Shown piece by piece: positions 14,164 to 21,726 of a stretch of 24,800 nucleotides of DNA (within the stretch, counting starts at the first letter, position 1; the number at the start of each line of letters is the position of its first letter). The position numbers and the translations under genes are program-made. The stretch is from positions 1 to 24,800 of IMG/VR virus record IMGVR_UViG_3300034107_000018; one strand, given 5' to 3'. The stretch comes from a virus. The notes under the pieces were generated by a model. The model made no database searches. It saw nothing but the letters and a program-made list of their open reading frames with translations, and had not been told where the DNA came from.

Positions 14164-14582
14164 GTAGCTTCAGCCAATACGTTGGTGAGCCATGCGCGAC
14201 CCCGGGGGTTTGCGTCTTCCATGAGCTCGAATGGGTAAGCCAAACCGTGACGCGCGACCATGTCGATCTGGTCAGGAGCCGCGGGATTGCGGGTGACTTG
14301 GCTGTACTTGGTCTCTTTCATGTGTGCCAAGATCTCAACGTACTTGCGGCGGACCGTAGTGGGCACGCCACGCATGATCGGCTGGTTGGTTCCGTTGCAG
14401 TTGAGGATCACGTGAGGAGCTTGGTTTTCATCGGTGCTGGAGTGAACCATCACGGTGACCATCTCGTTCATGAACATCTCGCTGGAAGCCAGTTCGCGCA
14501 GGTCGGGGACTCGCGAAACGGGATCAATCATCGGTGCGTCATCGTGAATCTCGATGCCAGCGATTACTTCTTTTTTTGCCAT
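14160..14582 (-). CDS. Small head-completion or virion-associated protein
   Basis: The preferred start is ATG 14582, seven bases after a GGAG motif; another ATG two codons upstream is too near that motif. The 140-residue product starts MAKKEVIAGIEIHDDAPMID and includes a strand-loop part (VTVMVHSSTDENQAPHVILN), RGVPTTVRRKYVEILAHMKE, and a C-terminal YPFELMEDANPRGRAWLTN. The central GVP-TVRRKYVEIL pattern is conserved, from memory, in many phages with N4-gp56 capsids, just before the adaptor gene. Its likely role is at the capsid-connector interface. It is the first gene after a strong terminator-like structure, so its expression could be lower than that of the capsid genes. Confidence 0.65.
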   Translation of the reverse strand: MAKKEVIAGIEIHDDAPMIDPVSRVPDLRELASSEMFMNEMVTVMVHSSTDENQAPHVILNCNGTNQPIMRGVPTTVRRKYVEILAHMKETKYSQVTRNPAAPDQIDMVARHGLAYPFELMEDANPRGRAWLTNVLAEAT

Positions 14583-14602
14583 TCTCATTCTCCGTTGGGG
14601 TT

Positions 14603-14644
14603 AAAAAACTGGTCTGCCAAAAAGCAGACCACCCGAAGGTGGCC
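14603..14644 (-). terminator. Rho-independent terminator with overlapping UUCG hairpin (attenuator-like)
   Basis: On the minus-strand RNA, UGGUCUGC (14624-14631) pairs perfectly with GCAGACCA (14610-14617), giving an 8-bp stem, followed by G and six U (14603-14608). This is a strong intrinsic terminator between the 145-residue virion gene and the head-completion gene. Just upstream, GGCCACC-UUCG-GGUGGUC (14627-14644) forms a 7-bp stem with one G-U pair and a very stable UUCG loop. The two stems share bases 14627-14631, so they cannot form together. Confidence 0.85.
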
Positions 14645-14676
14645 TGCGTAAAAACCTCTTCAAGGAGGATGGCAAA

Positions 14677-15114
14677 TTACTGTGCTGAGCCGGGCATGTC
14701 CATGCAGTCGCTGAAGGTGTCAGTAACACCAGCAGCACCAAGGTCAGTCGAGCCGGGAGTGAACGTAGCAGACGAGCTGGTAGTCACTTTGATCAAACCG
14801 ACCAAAGTTGTACCTGCTGTGACCTGACCGGGCACTGGGCATGGATCGCCAGCGGCAACGATAGGACCTTGTGTGGTCGACACGGCGCCAGCGGCTGTGA
14901 TCCACACGGCAAACAAGCAGGCTTGCGAGTTGCCCAAGGCGGTGCCGGCCGTGAAAGGCAGGTTGTCGGTAGCAGCTTTAGACTTGAAAATACCATTGCT
15001 TGTGTAAGTCAAGGTGTTCGCAGTCTTGAAGGTGTTAGCGTCGGTGCCTTCGGCCAAGCCGGCGGCGGTGAGGGAGAGGTAGCCACTATTGGCTTGTTCG
15101 ATGTTGTATGACAT
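14677..15114 (-). CDS. Ala/Thr/Gly-rich virion protein, possible capsid decoration
   Basis: The 145-residue product has a GAAGGAA ribosome-binding site. It is dominated by small residues with beta-strand character (YLSLTAAGLAEGTDANTFK, ACLFAVWITAAGAVSTTQG, TLVGLIKVTTSSSATFTPG) and ends CMDMPGSAQ. It follows the major capsid gene and another similar small gene, and ends before a strong terminator. This is the position of capsid decoration or head-fibre proteins. High expression from the capsid transcript is expected. No named family is recognised. Confidence 0.68.
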   Translation of the reverse strand: MSYNIEQANSGYLSLTAAGLAEGTDANTFKTANTLTYTSNGIFKSKAATDNLPFTAGTALGNSQACLFAVWITAAGAVSTTQGPIVAAGDPCPVPGQVTAGTTLVGLIKVTTSSSATFTPGSTDLGAAGVTDTFSDCMDMPGSAQ

Positions 15115-15135
15115 GATGAATTTCCTTCAAGAAGA

Positions 15136-15633
15136 TTAGGAGACAGTTGCTGAGAACGGAGTTGCTTCCGTGCCAGTCGCAGCGGTGAACACGCGCACGG
15201 CGAAGGTGCCGGCAATTGCATCGATGATCTCGATGTGATCGCCAGCAAGGCCGCCCAGTGTTGTGCCGTTGAGGGTGATGGTGTCGCTCGTGGAAGTCGT
15301 GGCATAACCCAAGACCGCCGCCGCGCTATCGCTGATAACAAACGCTCGGCCAGACATCACGTCAGTAGCATTGTTCACCTTGATGGTGGTGCTGTTTGAT
15401 GTGATGGTGGTGCCAATGACGAATCGGTAGACAGAACCAGTGCCGGTCGCATTTGGCAGGGTGACTGCACATCCTGCTGCGGCATTGATAACCATCGTGC
15501 GACCGCCGTTGACTTCGCGGGTGCAAGTCAAAGCGCCAGTGACTTCGACTGTCGGGGTGGCCTCCACCGCGCCGACCACGTCACCTGTTAGCACTCCGTT
15601 GTTCAGAAGGCTGTAATAAGCTGCATTGCTCAT
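15136..15633 (-). CDS. Beta-rich virion protein downstream of capsid, possible head decoration
   Basis: The 165-residue product has an AAAGGA ribosome-binding site. Motifs include GVLTGDVVGAVEATPTVEVT, INAAAGCAVTLPNATGTGSV and RFVIGTTITSNSTTIKVNN, with alternating strands and Gly/Thr turns. The pattern 'AGxxVTLPxATGTGxxYxFVI' appears, from memory, in many phage surface or decoration proteins. It is the first gene after the major capsid gene, separated by a strong hairpin. A decoration or stabilising protein of the capsid surface is the most likely role; a tail component is less likely given its place. Confidence 0.7.
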   Translation of the reverse strand: MSNAAYYSLLNNGVLTGDVVGAVEATPTVEVTGALTCTREVNGGRTMVINAAAGCAVTLPNATGTGSVYRFVIGTTITSNSTTIKVNNATDVMSGRAFVISDSAAAVLGYATTSTSDTITLNGTTLGGLAGDHIEIIDAIAGTFAVRVFTAATGTEATPFSATVS

Positions 15634-15655
15634 GGTGTGTTCCTTTAGTTAGGAC

Positions 15656-15677
15656 GGGGCCGGGGTAACCCAGCCCC
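15656..15677 (-). other. Strong stem-loop after the major capsid gene
   Basis: Seven bases past the capsid stop, the minus-strand RNA forms GGGGCUGGG-UUAC-CCCGGCCCC: nine base pairs with one G-U and a four-base loop. No T-run follows, so it is not a classic terminator. It more likely protects the 3' end of the capsid mRNA or marks a processing point. Confidence 0.75.
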
Positions 15678-15683
15678 TAGTCA

Positions 15684-16745
15684 TTACAGGGCGGTCACAC
15701 CGGCTTCGATACGGGCCATGAAGGCGTCGTTCAGACGCACAGTCGCGAACCATGTAGAAGCACCCACGTAGCCGAATTGGCCCAGCGGGTTGGCGTGGTT
15801 GGTCTGTGATGCTTTGAGGACCACAGGCTTGATTGCAGACATGCCCTTCAGAGCGACTTGGCCCCAAGCGTCTTCACCAATGATGATGAATGGGTACACG
15901 TCGACGTTGGCAGCGCCAACCGACAGCATGCCGCTCGAGCCAACCGAAGCGCCGGCAGCCAAGAACGATTTCAACAGGGGTGAGCTGATGAATCGGAAGT
16001 CTTCGCATGCACCGACTTCGCGGTCATGGATCGGCTTGAACGAACCGTACTCTTCAACCCGGGTGAAGCCGGGCAGATTACGGATGTCGCTGACAGCGTC
16101 AGTGTGGCAGAACACCACGTATGCAGGCTGCACAGCCCGAGTACCGAAGTTGACACCGGGAGCCAGACGACTGGTTACACGACGCGAACGGTTGGACTCG
16201 AGGGTACGAGCCGCTTTACGAATTGCGTTCAGGCTGATGGCCGTGTTCACAGCGGAGCGGCTGGAGCCGTTCGCGTAGATCACAGTGGAGCCAGCCTTCA
16301 GCACCCCGTAACGAACCATCTCCATCACCTCGGCCAGAGTCTCGCCCGTGAGCTTGACCATTTCGCCGGGGATGTCGTCTTCGTACAGCTGCTCGACCTT
16401 GCTGGAGTACTTGAACAGCACGCCATATTGTTGCAACTGAACAGACACGTCTTGGAACGAGATCGTGTTCGCGTTGGGAGTCACACCCTCAGCCAACACG
16501 AAGTTGGAAGCGGTGATGTCCGGTGTGCCGACGTAGCGGCTGGTGTTTTCAATCGTGGTACCCGCGGTCGATGCGCCAAAGGGCAGAGTACGACGAAACA
16601 CCAAGGTGTCTGTCGAGTTCTGTGGCATCTCGCGTTGAGTACCGAAATCGCCCAGTACGGTGATGGGCTGGGCGTGCTCAAGCATGCCCTGTGCAGCGCG
16701 GATAAGGTTTCGCGATGCTACGGTGCCGTAATTTTGGATAGACAT
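15684..16745 (-). CDS. Major capsid protein, N4-gp56 family
   Basis: The 353-residue product forms the icosahedral shell. The N-terminus (NYGTVASRNLIRAAQGMLEHAQP, shown in two parts as NYGTVASRNLIRAA and MLEHAQPITVLGDFG) and the following RRTLPFGAST, LAEGVTPNANTISFQDVSV and QQYGVLFKYSSKVEQLYED match the N4-gp56 type, where 'QYG..F..S..V' and 'G.TL.R..P' motifs are diagnostic in my memory. Later parts include AYVVFCHTDAVSDIRNLPGF, the 'E-loop/P-domain' like stretch VGACEDFRFISSP, and VYPFIIIGEDAWGQVALKG. The length suits an HK97-fold coat. It follows the scaffold gene by 28 bases, the usual head-gene order. The ribosome-binding site is a modest AAAGAAAG. Confidence 0.9.
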   Translation of the reverse strand: MSIQNYGTVASRNLIRAAQGMLEHAQPITVLGDFGTQREMPQNSTDTLVFRRTLPFGASTAGTTIENTSRYVGTPDITASNFVLAEGVTPNANTISFQDVSVQLQQYGVLFKYSSKVEQLYEDDIPGEMVKLTGETLAEVMEMVRYGVLKAGSTVIYANGSSRSAVNTAISLNAIRKAARTLESNRSRRVTSRLAPGVNFGTRAVQPAYVVFCHTDAVSDIRNLPGFTRVEEYGSFKPIHDREVGACEDFRFISSPLLKSFLAAGASVGSSGMLSVGAANVDVYPFIIIGEDAWGQVALKGMSAIKPVVLKASQTNHANPLGQFGYVGASTWFATVRLNDAFMARIEAGVTAL

Positions 16746-16773
16746 GGTCTAGTTTCTTTCTTTGAAAATTGAG

Positions 16774-17646
16774 TTAATAGCCGCGTTCTTTGAGCTCTCG
16801 CTCACGTTTCTTGGCTTCGTAATTCCACAGTTCAGTTGGTGACATGTCGCCAAGTGTTTTAGGCGGCGGCGTCTGGCCAGTTCGAGTTGTCGCGGCTGCA
16901 GCGAGACGTGCTCCGCGCTCTTGCCTGATTTCCGTAGCCGAAACCGATTTGGATGCGTTGAACAAGTCAAGCATCTTGATCGCGTCTCTGGCTGCCGAGC
17001 TGTCAGCGAGTGCTCGGGTATCAGGCGACTGCACGGTGAACCATTGCGCAAATTCAGTCGTGTTGACCGTATCGCGCCAGTTCTCGTACTTACCTTCTAT
17101 CCGGGCTTCTTCCATGAGGCGCCCCATCTCAGCGCGGGTTTGTGCGACCTGCTGTTGAACGTAGCCTGTCACCTGTTCAGGTGTCAAACCTTGTTGCTGG
17201 CCACCCACCTTCGATGCGACGTATTCCTCCATCGCTCCTGCCCACTCGGGAAAATCCTGTTTGAGCTGGTCCCACTTTTCCGGGTTCTTGGCTGCGCTAA
17301 CGATGGCTGTCTGCGAAGGCGCTTCTTGCGTTGCCGCTTGACGTGCCTGCTGAGCCTCTCGTTGCATCGCTGCCACGCGACCCTCGGTCGTTTTGACATG
17401 GTGCAGCAGTTGAGCATTTGCCTGTGCTAATTCATCGATCTGAGCCAATTTGGCACGGACCGTTGGGGATAGCCCAGCCAGCGGATCTTCCGGCTGTTCC
17501 AGTTGTTGTGGTTCAAGGTCTTGCGGCGTTTCCGGCGCATCGGCTAAAAGCTCTGTTGCGGACGAGCTATCGTCGACATCGAGCTTGGACGCCTCTTGGT
17601 CCCATAACTTCTGTGCTTCTTCCGAAGACAGTTGGTTTTCTTCCAC
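16774..17646 (-). CDS. Capsid scaffolding protein
   Basis: The 290-residue product starts with GTG at 17646, six to seven bases after GGAGAGC. It is acidic and disordered at the N-terminus (about 1-55, rich in E, D, S, Q and P), then a predicted coiled coil (about 65-110, KLAQIDELAQANAQLLHHVK), a Gln-rich centre (VGGQQQGLTPEQVTGYVQQQ) and a basic C-terminus ending in TELWNYEAKKRERELKERGY. A basic C-terminal helix that binds the coat protein is the hallmark of scaffolds such as that of P22. It lies directly upstream of the major capsid gene. It would guide prohead assembly and be lost before or during packaging. Confidence 0.85.
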   Translation of the reverse strand: MEENQLSSEEAQKLWDQEASKLDVDDSSSATELLADAPETPQDLEPQQLEQPEDPLAGLSPTVRAKLAQIDELAQANAQLLHHVKTTEGRVAAMQREAQQARQAATQEAPSQTAIVSAAKNPEKWDQLKQDFPEWAGAMEEYVASKVGGQQQGLTPEQVTGYVQQQVAQTRAEMGRLMEEARIEGKYENWRDTVNTTEFAQWFTVQSPDTRALADSSAARDAIKMLDLFNASKSVSATEIRQERGARLAAAATTRTGQTPPPKTLGDMSPTELWNYEAKKRERELKERGY

Positions 17647-17658
17647 TTTTTGCTCTCC

Positions 17659-17683
17659 AAATAAAGACCGCCTTTCGACGGCC
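17659..17683 (-). terminator. Terminator-like hairpin with GAAA tetraloop before the scaffold gene
   Basis: On the minus-strand RNA, GGCCGUC (17677-17683) and GGCGGUC (17666-17672) form a 7-bp stem with two G-U pairs closed by a GAAA loop, followed by UUUAUUU (17659-17665). It lies between the 66-residue gene and the scaffold GTG. Stem strength and U-run are moderate, so partial termination or 5'-end stabilisation are both possible. Confidence 0.6.
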
Positions 17684-17705
17684 CACTAAAAAGGCCAAGC
17701 GGGAT

Positions 17706-17906
17706 TTACTCCGGCTCAACCACCACACCCCGAGTTGCCGCATTGGGCAAGTCGAGAAATCTTTTTAGCATGCGTATCTCACCACGCAACGCAGCTGTCT
17801 CTGTGTCGGAGAGGGCGACAGCGTCGTTCTTGGTTCTGGCCTGCTCAAGCTGGGCCTCTGCCCACTTGCGCAACTGGTGCCATGTGCTTGATGAGTAATC
17901 GGTCAT
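17706..17906 (-). CDS. Small conserved helical phage protein
   Basis: This encodes 66 residues. The sequence WHQLRKWAEAQLEQARTKND followed by SDTETAALRGEIRMLKRFLD is two helices joined by a short loop. The pattern of an acidic turn, TAALRG and a Leu-rich helix is, from memory, common in short proteins found near terminase or head genes in many phages, without a known role. Its ATG directly follows the U-run of a terminator and no Shine-Dalgarno sequence is visible, so translation would need readthrough RNA and an unusual initiation. The protein end (VVVEPE) is polar. It might assist capsid assembly; this is a guess from location. Confidence 0.62.
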   Translation of the reverse strand: MTDYSSSTWHQLRKWAEAQLEQARTKNDAVALSDTETAALRGEIRMLKRFLDLPNAATRGVVVEPE

Positions 17907-17934
17907 AAAAAAAGCCAGCTTCAGGGGCCGGCTT
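17907..17934 (-). terminator. Intrinsic terminator abutting the ATG of the 66-residue gene
   Basis: On the minus-strand RNA, AAGCCGGC (17927-17934) pairs with GCUGGCUU (17912-17919), giving an 8-bp stem with one G-U pair and a 7-base loop, followed by a run of seven U (17907-17913) that ends exactly at the ATG (17904-17906). It should strongly reduce transcription from the portal region into the head genes. Confidence 0.82.
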
Positions 17935-17942
17935 CGGTAAAT

Positions 17943-17963
17943 TTTGGGCGCACTTCGCCCAAA
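17943..17963 (-). other. Second hairpin in the portal-to-head intergenic stretch
   Basis: TTTGGGCG (17956-17963 read on the minus strand) and CGCCCAAA (17943-17950) form a perfect 8-bp stem around a five-base loop. A few A and T follow, but no clean U-run. With the next hairpin nine bases further on, it forms a tandem pair. Confidence 0.6.
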
Positions 17964-17968
17964 GAAAT

Positions 17969-17996
17969 TCTATAACAAACTGTGGGTATTACGCAA
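17969..17996 (-). promoter_or_regulatory. Possible sigma70-type promoter upstream of the head genes
   Basis: On the minus strand TTGCGT (17991-17996) and TATAGA (17969-17974) are separated by 16 bases in the only long gene-free stretch of the window (17907-18023). The match to consensus is partial (TTG...; TATA..). If used, transcription would start just before the tandem hairpins, so RNA would meet a terminator within about 50 bases. Confidence 0.25.
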
Positions 17997-18023
17997 CAAC
18001 TAAATTTCATGGGCTTTTTTTTG

Positions 18024-19091
18024 TTACAGCTTCACCGTCTGGTCACTGCCAGCCCCTGTGCTGAGATTGAACGTCGATGCCGCCGTCGCCGCGCCGGGAG
18101 TGTACGTTTGCCAGTCAGTGCTAGGCGGTGCAAAGCCGGCCGGAGCCGTGTACCGCTGGCCAGTCTTGGGGTTGTAGTAGTTTTGTGTGGCTCCCGTTTT
18201 GGCCTTTGCCGCGTCATATCTAAAACCGTAGGGGTTGTAAGGCGCAATGCTGGGGCCGCCAGTGTTGTTGCCCAGCGCCCCAATCGTTGGCGTCACGCCT
18301 GTAGGCAGGCCAACTTGCGCGTTCTGGCTAAACAGTTGCTGCTGCACCCCCGAAATCAGGCCGCCGGTATTGACATTGCCTGTCTCTGTGTTGGGCACGC
18401 TAAACGTCCCGGGGGTGGCGGCAAGGGGGTTGGCGGCAAGGCTGTTAGCTCCGGTCAATAGTCCAGCGCCACCGGATGCCACCGGAAGGTTGAGTTGTAT
18501 CGGCGCAACCTGCGCGGTGCTGGTCGCAGCACCTTTAATCAGGCCGGGCGTTACAGCGGCTGAGGGTACTGTGGTGAGTTGGCCGGCTGTTGTTGGCGGC
18601 GTAAACGTGGTGACTGGGACCGGGACCGACCCCTTACCCGTTGCGGAGTTGCCGCTGGCGTAGAAAGTCTCGCCCAGCCCGCCTTGGCCGCCGGGGTCAT
18701 ACCTTGTAGCCACGTCGTCAGGGGCGTACTTTGCCCTGTCCGCCACGGTGCTGACGCCGGCTTGATAGCCGGTAGTGTTTTCCTGAGCCAGCTTCTTTAC
18801 AGCTGCGTATCCGCCGGCAGCATTGAATTCTGATGTTGGCACCCCGCCAACCTGAGACCGCCGCATCAATTCGGCTGCTTCATCAGGTGTTATTTTGGTT
18901 GCAAGGGCTGATGTGTCCACCTTGGCGTCGGCAAAATAGCTGCCCAATTTATCAGCACTAACGCCGGCAGCCCTTGAAAGATCCGCAAGGGTTACCCCGC
19001 TCGCGGCTGCGGTTGCCGCAAGGGCTGCCGGTTTTAAAATGTTTTGATTAACAAGTGCTTTGATTTCGGCGTCTGAAAGTTTTGTCGCCAT
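18024..19091 (-). CDS. 355-residue low-complexity protein after portal, probable virion protein
   Basis: The product starts at ATG 19091 after a strong TAAGGAG motif. The N-terminal 70 residues are helical, with a repeated theme of short helices (LSDAEIKALVNQNIL, SGVTLADLSRAAGVSADKLG, KITPDEAAELMRRSQ). The middle and C-terminus are low complexity, rich in Gly, Thr, Pro, Ala and Asn (PVPVTTFTPPTTAGQ, TLAANPLAATPGTF-like stretches), ending with APYNPYGFRYDAAKAK and tyrosine-rich NYYNPKTGQRYTAPAGF. No enzyme motif, signal or membrane span is present. The position between portal and scaffold suggests a minor head or portal-associated protein, possibly an ejected one. I do not recognise the family. 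Confidence 0.6.
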   Translation of the reverse strand: MATKLSDAEIKALVNQNILKPAALAATAAASGVTLADLSRAAGVSADKLGSYFADAKVDTSALATKITPDEAAELMRRSQVGGVPTSEFNAAGGYAAVKKLAQENTTGYQAGVSTVADRAKYAPDDVATRYDPGGQGGLGETFYASGNSATGKGSVPVPVTTFTPPTTAGQLTTVPSAAVTPGLIKGAATSTAQVAPIQLNLPVASGGAGLLTGANSLAANPLAATPGTFSVPNTETGNVNTGGLISGVQQQLFSQNAQVGLPTGVTPTIGALGNNTGGPSIAPYNPYGFRYDAAKAKTGATQNYYNPKTGQRYTAPAGFAPPSTDWQTYTPGAATAASTFNLSTGAGSDQTVKL

Positions 19092-19100
19092 GGTTTCTCC

Positions 19101-21323
19101 TTAGATTCCTGAACCAGTTTTGAGAGCCAGATCTCGCTCGGCGGCGAACAGCTCTTTGCGACTGCGCTCCTTCATCGCGGTGTCGGCCAGCTGGGCTTTG
19201 ATTTTCTCGAGGCTGATGTTCTGCGAGTTGGATAGCTTCAGCATCTCGATCTCGCGAGTCATCTCCAGCTGCATGATGCGCAGGTCGGCCTCTTGCGCAG
19301 CAATCGCTTGGCGCACTTGCAGCTCTTGCAAGTCGCCTTGGTTCTGGGCTTGGGCCTTCTGCATCTCAGCCTCTGCACGCATCTGAGCCACGGCCATGGC
19401 CGGGTCGGGCGCCGGGCCTTGAGCGGCTGCCTGCTTCTGCGCTTCCTTGATCTGCTCGATCTCCTCTTCCGACTTGAACACCTCGGCCGGGTCGATGTGC
19501 TGGGCCTGCAAGGCTTTCTCAAACAGCTTCTGGGTGTCGAGGTACATGCCGTAGACCGGGTTGGCGCCAGCTGCAAGCAGGTTTAGGAAAGACTGGTTCT
19601 GGATGTCACGGACCACCAAGGCGCTTGAGCCGCGGGCATCGATCGAAAAATCGCCCTTGATCTCCTCGTCCTCGTTGTACATCATGTTGTAGTCGTAGTA
19701 ACGACGGATGTGAGGCTTGGTGATCATGTCGTCGAACTGCTTGACGAGCCTGCGCAGCACCACGTTGGCGCTGTTCATCAACATCTGCATGCCGCCGACG
19801 GTGTCAGGGGCCGCGCCCTTCTCGCCCTGCATGATGGTCGGCACGCCGGTCTCGGCGTCCGCCAACTCGGTGGCCATCTTGATGATGCCGGCCAGCTCGA
19901 CTTGGTGCGAGTTGAACTCGAAAGTCGAAAACGCCTTGCGCACGTCGTCGATGTCGTCGGTTGCGTACCAGATCTTGCGTGCTGACAGCTGCCACTGCTT
20001 GTCGGCCGGCTGGATGGCGCCGGGCTTGATGACGATCTGAGGGCCGCTGGACACGCCAGCGTTGTCCATCATCTGCCGCCAAGCTGCGTTCAAGACCTTC
20101 TGCTGCGAACGCATGAGGTACGGGATCCCGTATCCCCAAACCGTGCCGGCAACCTTCTCCCAGACGTAGAAGTCGTATGGGATGTCGCCGTTTTCCAATG
20201 GGTTCAAGAACGCCTTGACCACGGTGTCGTTGATCATGACCACGCAAGCGCTGGTGCTGCGCAACTCGTCCTTCTCGCCTACGCTGACGCCAGCGGACTC
20301 GAGGTCGTCGTGGTCCACCTCGCCCCAGTAGGTCCACTTCTCGTATGTCAGCCGGGTCATGTCTCGCTGGTCTTCGTCGGTCAGCTCGCGCAGGGTGGCT
20401 GACTGCTTGGGGCCCTCTTCGAGCACCTTGCGCAGTTGGGGCTTGAGGAAGCCGGGTTGCTTGGCCAGATCTCGGATCTGCTTGGCCGTAACCTGTTCCC
20501 TCTCGTAGATGCCCTTGCCGTTGTGTATCGTTTCGCCGCAACCCGGGTCTGGCCAGACGTTGCGCGGGTCAACCCTGAACGATGCGGGGCCGATCTCCTG
20601 CACGATCTCGATTTGATGGACCGTCTCGCCTGTGCTGTCTGTGATTGGCTGCCAAGCCTTGCGAGTGCGGTTGGTGACGATTGGGCCCTTGATCACTCCG
20701 GTGCCGAGCACGGCTGTGTCGTGGATCACTTTGCGCAACTCGCCGTTGTAGCTGCACTCGACCAGCTGGTCCTCGATCTCGGTCTCCATGGCCTTGGCCT
20801 TCTTGTTGGCCTGCTCGAGCACAGCTTTGACAACGTCGCGCACGCGGGCCGGTTGCCCGTCTTCGCCCATGATCGGCTGGCCCTGCTGGTCCATCGCCGC
20901 TTTGTTGTCCTTGCTCATGCCCATCAACTCTGGGTCCGGCGTAGGCTGGATGCCCCAGTTGCGATCGTCGGTTGGCAGCAAAATGTCTGCAAGCCGGGCC
21001 TCGGCCGCATTGGTCTTCTGCCGCGTCATGCCGATGAAGACCGTTGATCGGTGGGGCTTGGCGTTCTGAGTGGTGACAGGGTAGCCCTGTTCCACGCTGG
21101 TCATCATCTGGCTTGCTGCCTTGTTGATGTTGTCCTTGCCGTTGTACTGATCCTCGTCCTCGATCCAGCGCTTGTCGACTCCGTAGGATCCGCGCGAGCG
21201 AATCCACTCGTCACGCTGACCGCTAAGCGAAGCGCCGAAGGACTGCAGCTTCTCTGCCTTCTTTCGTTGCTGCTCTTCGGGGTCTACGAACTCGACCTCG
21301 ATTTGTGGAGGTTGGTTGTGCAT
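19101..21323 (-). CDS. Portal protein (P22-like)
   Basis: The 740-residue product forms the dodecameric DNA gate at one capsid vertex. The start is taken at ATG 21323, six bases after GAGGA; a longer frame upstream overlaps the preceding gene and lacks a ribosome-binding site. Landmarks are RSRGSYGVDKRWIEDEDQYN, VTTQNAKPHRSTVFIGMTRQ with KTNAAEARLADILLPTDDRN, NVWPDPGC, FYVWEKVAGTVWGYGIPYLM and RLVKQFDDMITKPHIRRYYD. The C-terminal 110 residues are Gln/Ala/Glu-rich helix (VRQAIAAQEADLRIMQLE), which would form the barrel that extends into the capsid. The DDR-N, P-W-GYG pattern and long C-terminal helix are as in P22-type portals. Confidence 0.88.
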   Translation of the reverse strand: MHNQPPQIEVEFVDPEEQQRKKAEKLQSFGASLSGQRDEWIRSRGSYGVDKRWIEDEDQYNGKDNINKAASQMMTSVEQGYPVTTQNAKPHRSTVFIGMTRQKTNAAEARLADILLPTDDRNWGIQPTPDPELMGMSKDNKAAMDQQGQPIMGEDGQPARVRDVVKAVLEQANKKAKAMETEIEDQLVECSYNGELRKVIHDTAVLGTGVIKGPIVTNRTRKAWQPITDSTGETVHQIEIVQEIGPASFRVDPRNVWPDPGCGETIHNGKGIYEREQVTAKQIRDLAKQPGFLKPQLRKVLEEGPKQSATLRELTDEDQRDMTRLTYEKWTYWGEVDHDDLESAGVSVGEKDELRSTSACVVMINDTVVKAFLNPLENGDIPYDFYVWEKVAGTVWGYGIPYLMRSQQKVLNAAWRQMMDNAGVSSGPQIVIKPGAIQPADKQWQLSARKIWYATDDIDDVRKAFSTFEFNSHQVELAGIIKMATELADAETGVPTIMQGEKGAAPDTVGGMQMLMNSANVVLRRLVKQFDDMITKPHIRRYYDYNMMYNEDEEIKGDFSIDARGSSALVVRDIQNQSFLNLLAAGANPVYGMYLDTQKLFEKALQAQHIDPAEVFKSEEEIEQIKEAQKQAAAQGPAPDPAMAVAQMRAEAEMQKAQAQNQGDLQELQVRQAIAAQEADLRIMQLEMTREIEMLKLSNSQNISLEKIKAQLADTAMKERSRKELFAAERDLALKTGSGI

Positions 21324-21336
21324 GTCTGTCCTCAGC

Positions 21337-21702
21337 TTAGTAAGGTGCTTTGGCGTAGCGTGCGTGGATAGCCAAAGTGCAGTCAATCGCAACGCTTGTG
21401 CCGCTGGTGACTGCGGGGCGAACCCACGCTGGGTTCTCTTGGCTGGTGTGCAAAGCGGCAGCGGTGTAAGCCATGTTCGTTGTGCCGCCGCGCTGGGTCA
21501 TTGGGTGCCAGTTGACATTGTCATTGGAGCCTTGCCACGTAACCGTGCCGCCGCCAAAGGTGCCTGACACTTGGCAGCTTAAATCGGCTGCGTAGGCAAT
21601 AGGCACGCCGCCGCCAACGTCGTTGGTAGCCAAGTCAGCCCATGAGGCAAGGACCACGCCGGGGACTGAATTGCGATCGATTGTTGCTGCAATAGTAGCC
21701 AT
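21337..21702 (-). CDS. Small beta-rich virion protein between terminase and portal
   Basis: The 121-residue product starts MATIAATIDRNSVPGVVLAS. It has the pattern CQVSGTFGGGTVTWQGSNDN then VNWHPMTQRG, with repeated Gly turns and short strands and a C-terminal ALHARYAKAPY-like ending (TLAIHARYAKAPY). The 'F(G)GGTVTWQGSNDG..W' pattern recurs in small phage proteins coded between terminase and portal or next to head genes and is probably a beta-sandwich. It is a minor structural or capsid-surface protein by inference; no catalytic residues are evident. The portal ATG follows 13 bases after its stop. Confidence 0.65.
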   Translation of the reverse strand: MATIAATIDRNSVPGVVLASWADLATNDVGGGVPIAYAADLSCQVSGTFGGGTVTWQGSNDNVNWHPMTQRGGTTNMAYTAAALHTSQENPAWVRPAVTSGTSVAIDCTLAIHARYAKAPY

Positions 21703-21726
21703 GAGAATTTCCTCTGTTAGGGTTAA

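Noticed and set aside
20436-21047. Open frame of 203 codons on the plus strand inside the portal gene
   Set aside because: Opposite to a securely identified portal gene. It is a Leu/Asp/Val-rich shadow, expected opposite a high-GC gene, with no recognisable domain.
19101-21392. Longer portal start at 21392
   Set aside because: It would overlap the preceding gene by 56 bases with no ribosome-binding site, and the extra 23 residues look unrelated to portal N-termini. ATG 21323 has GAGGA at proper spacing.
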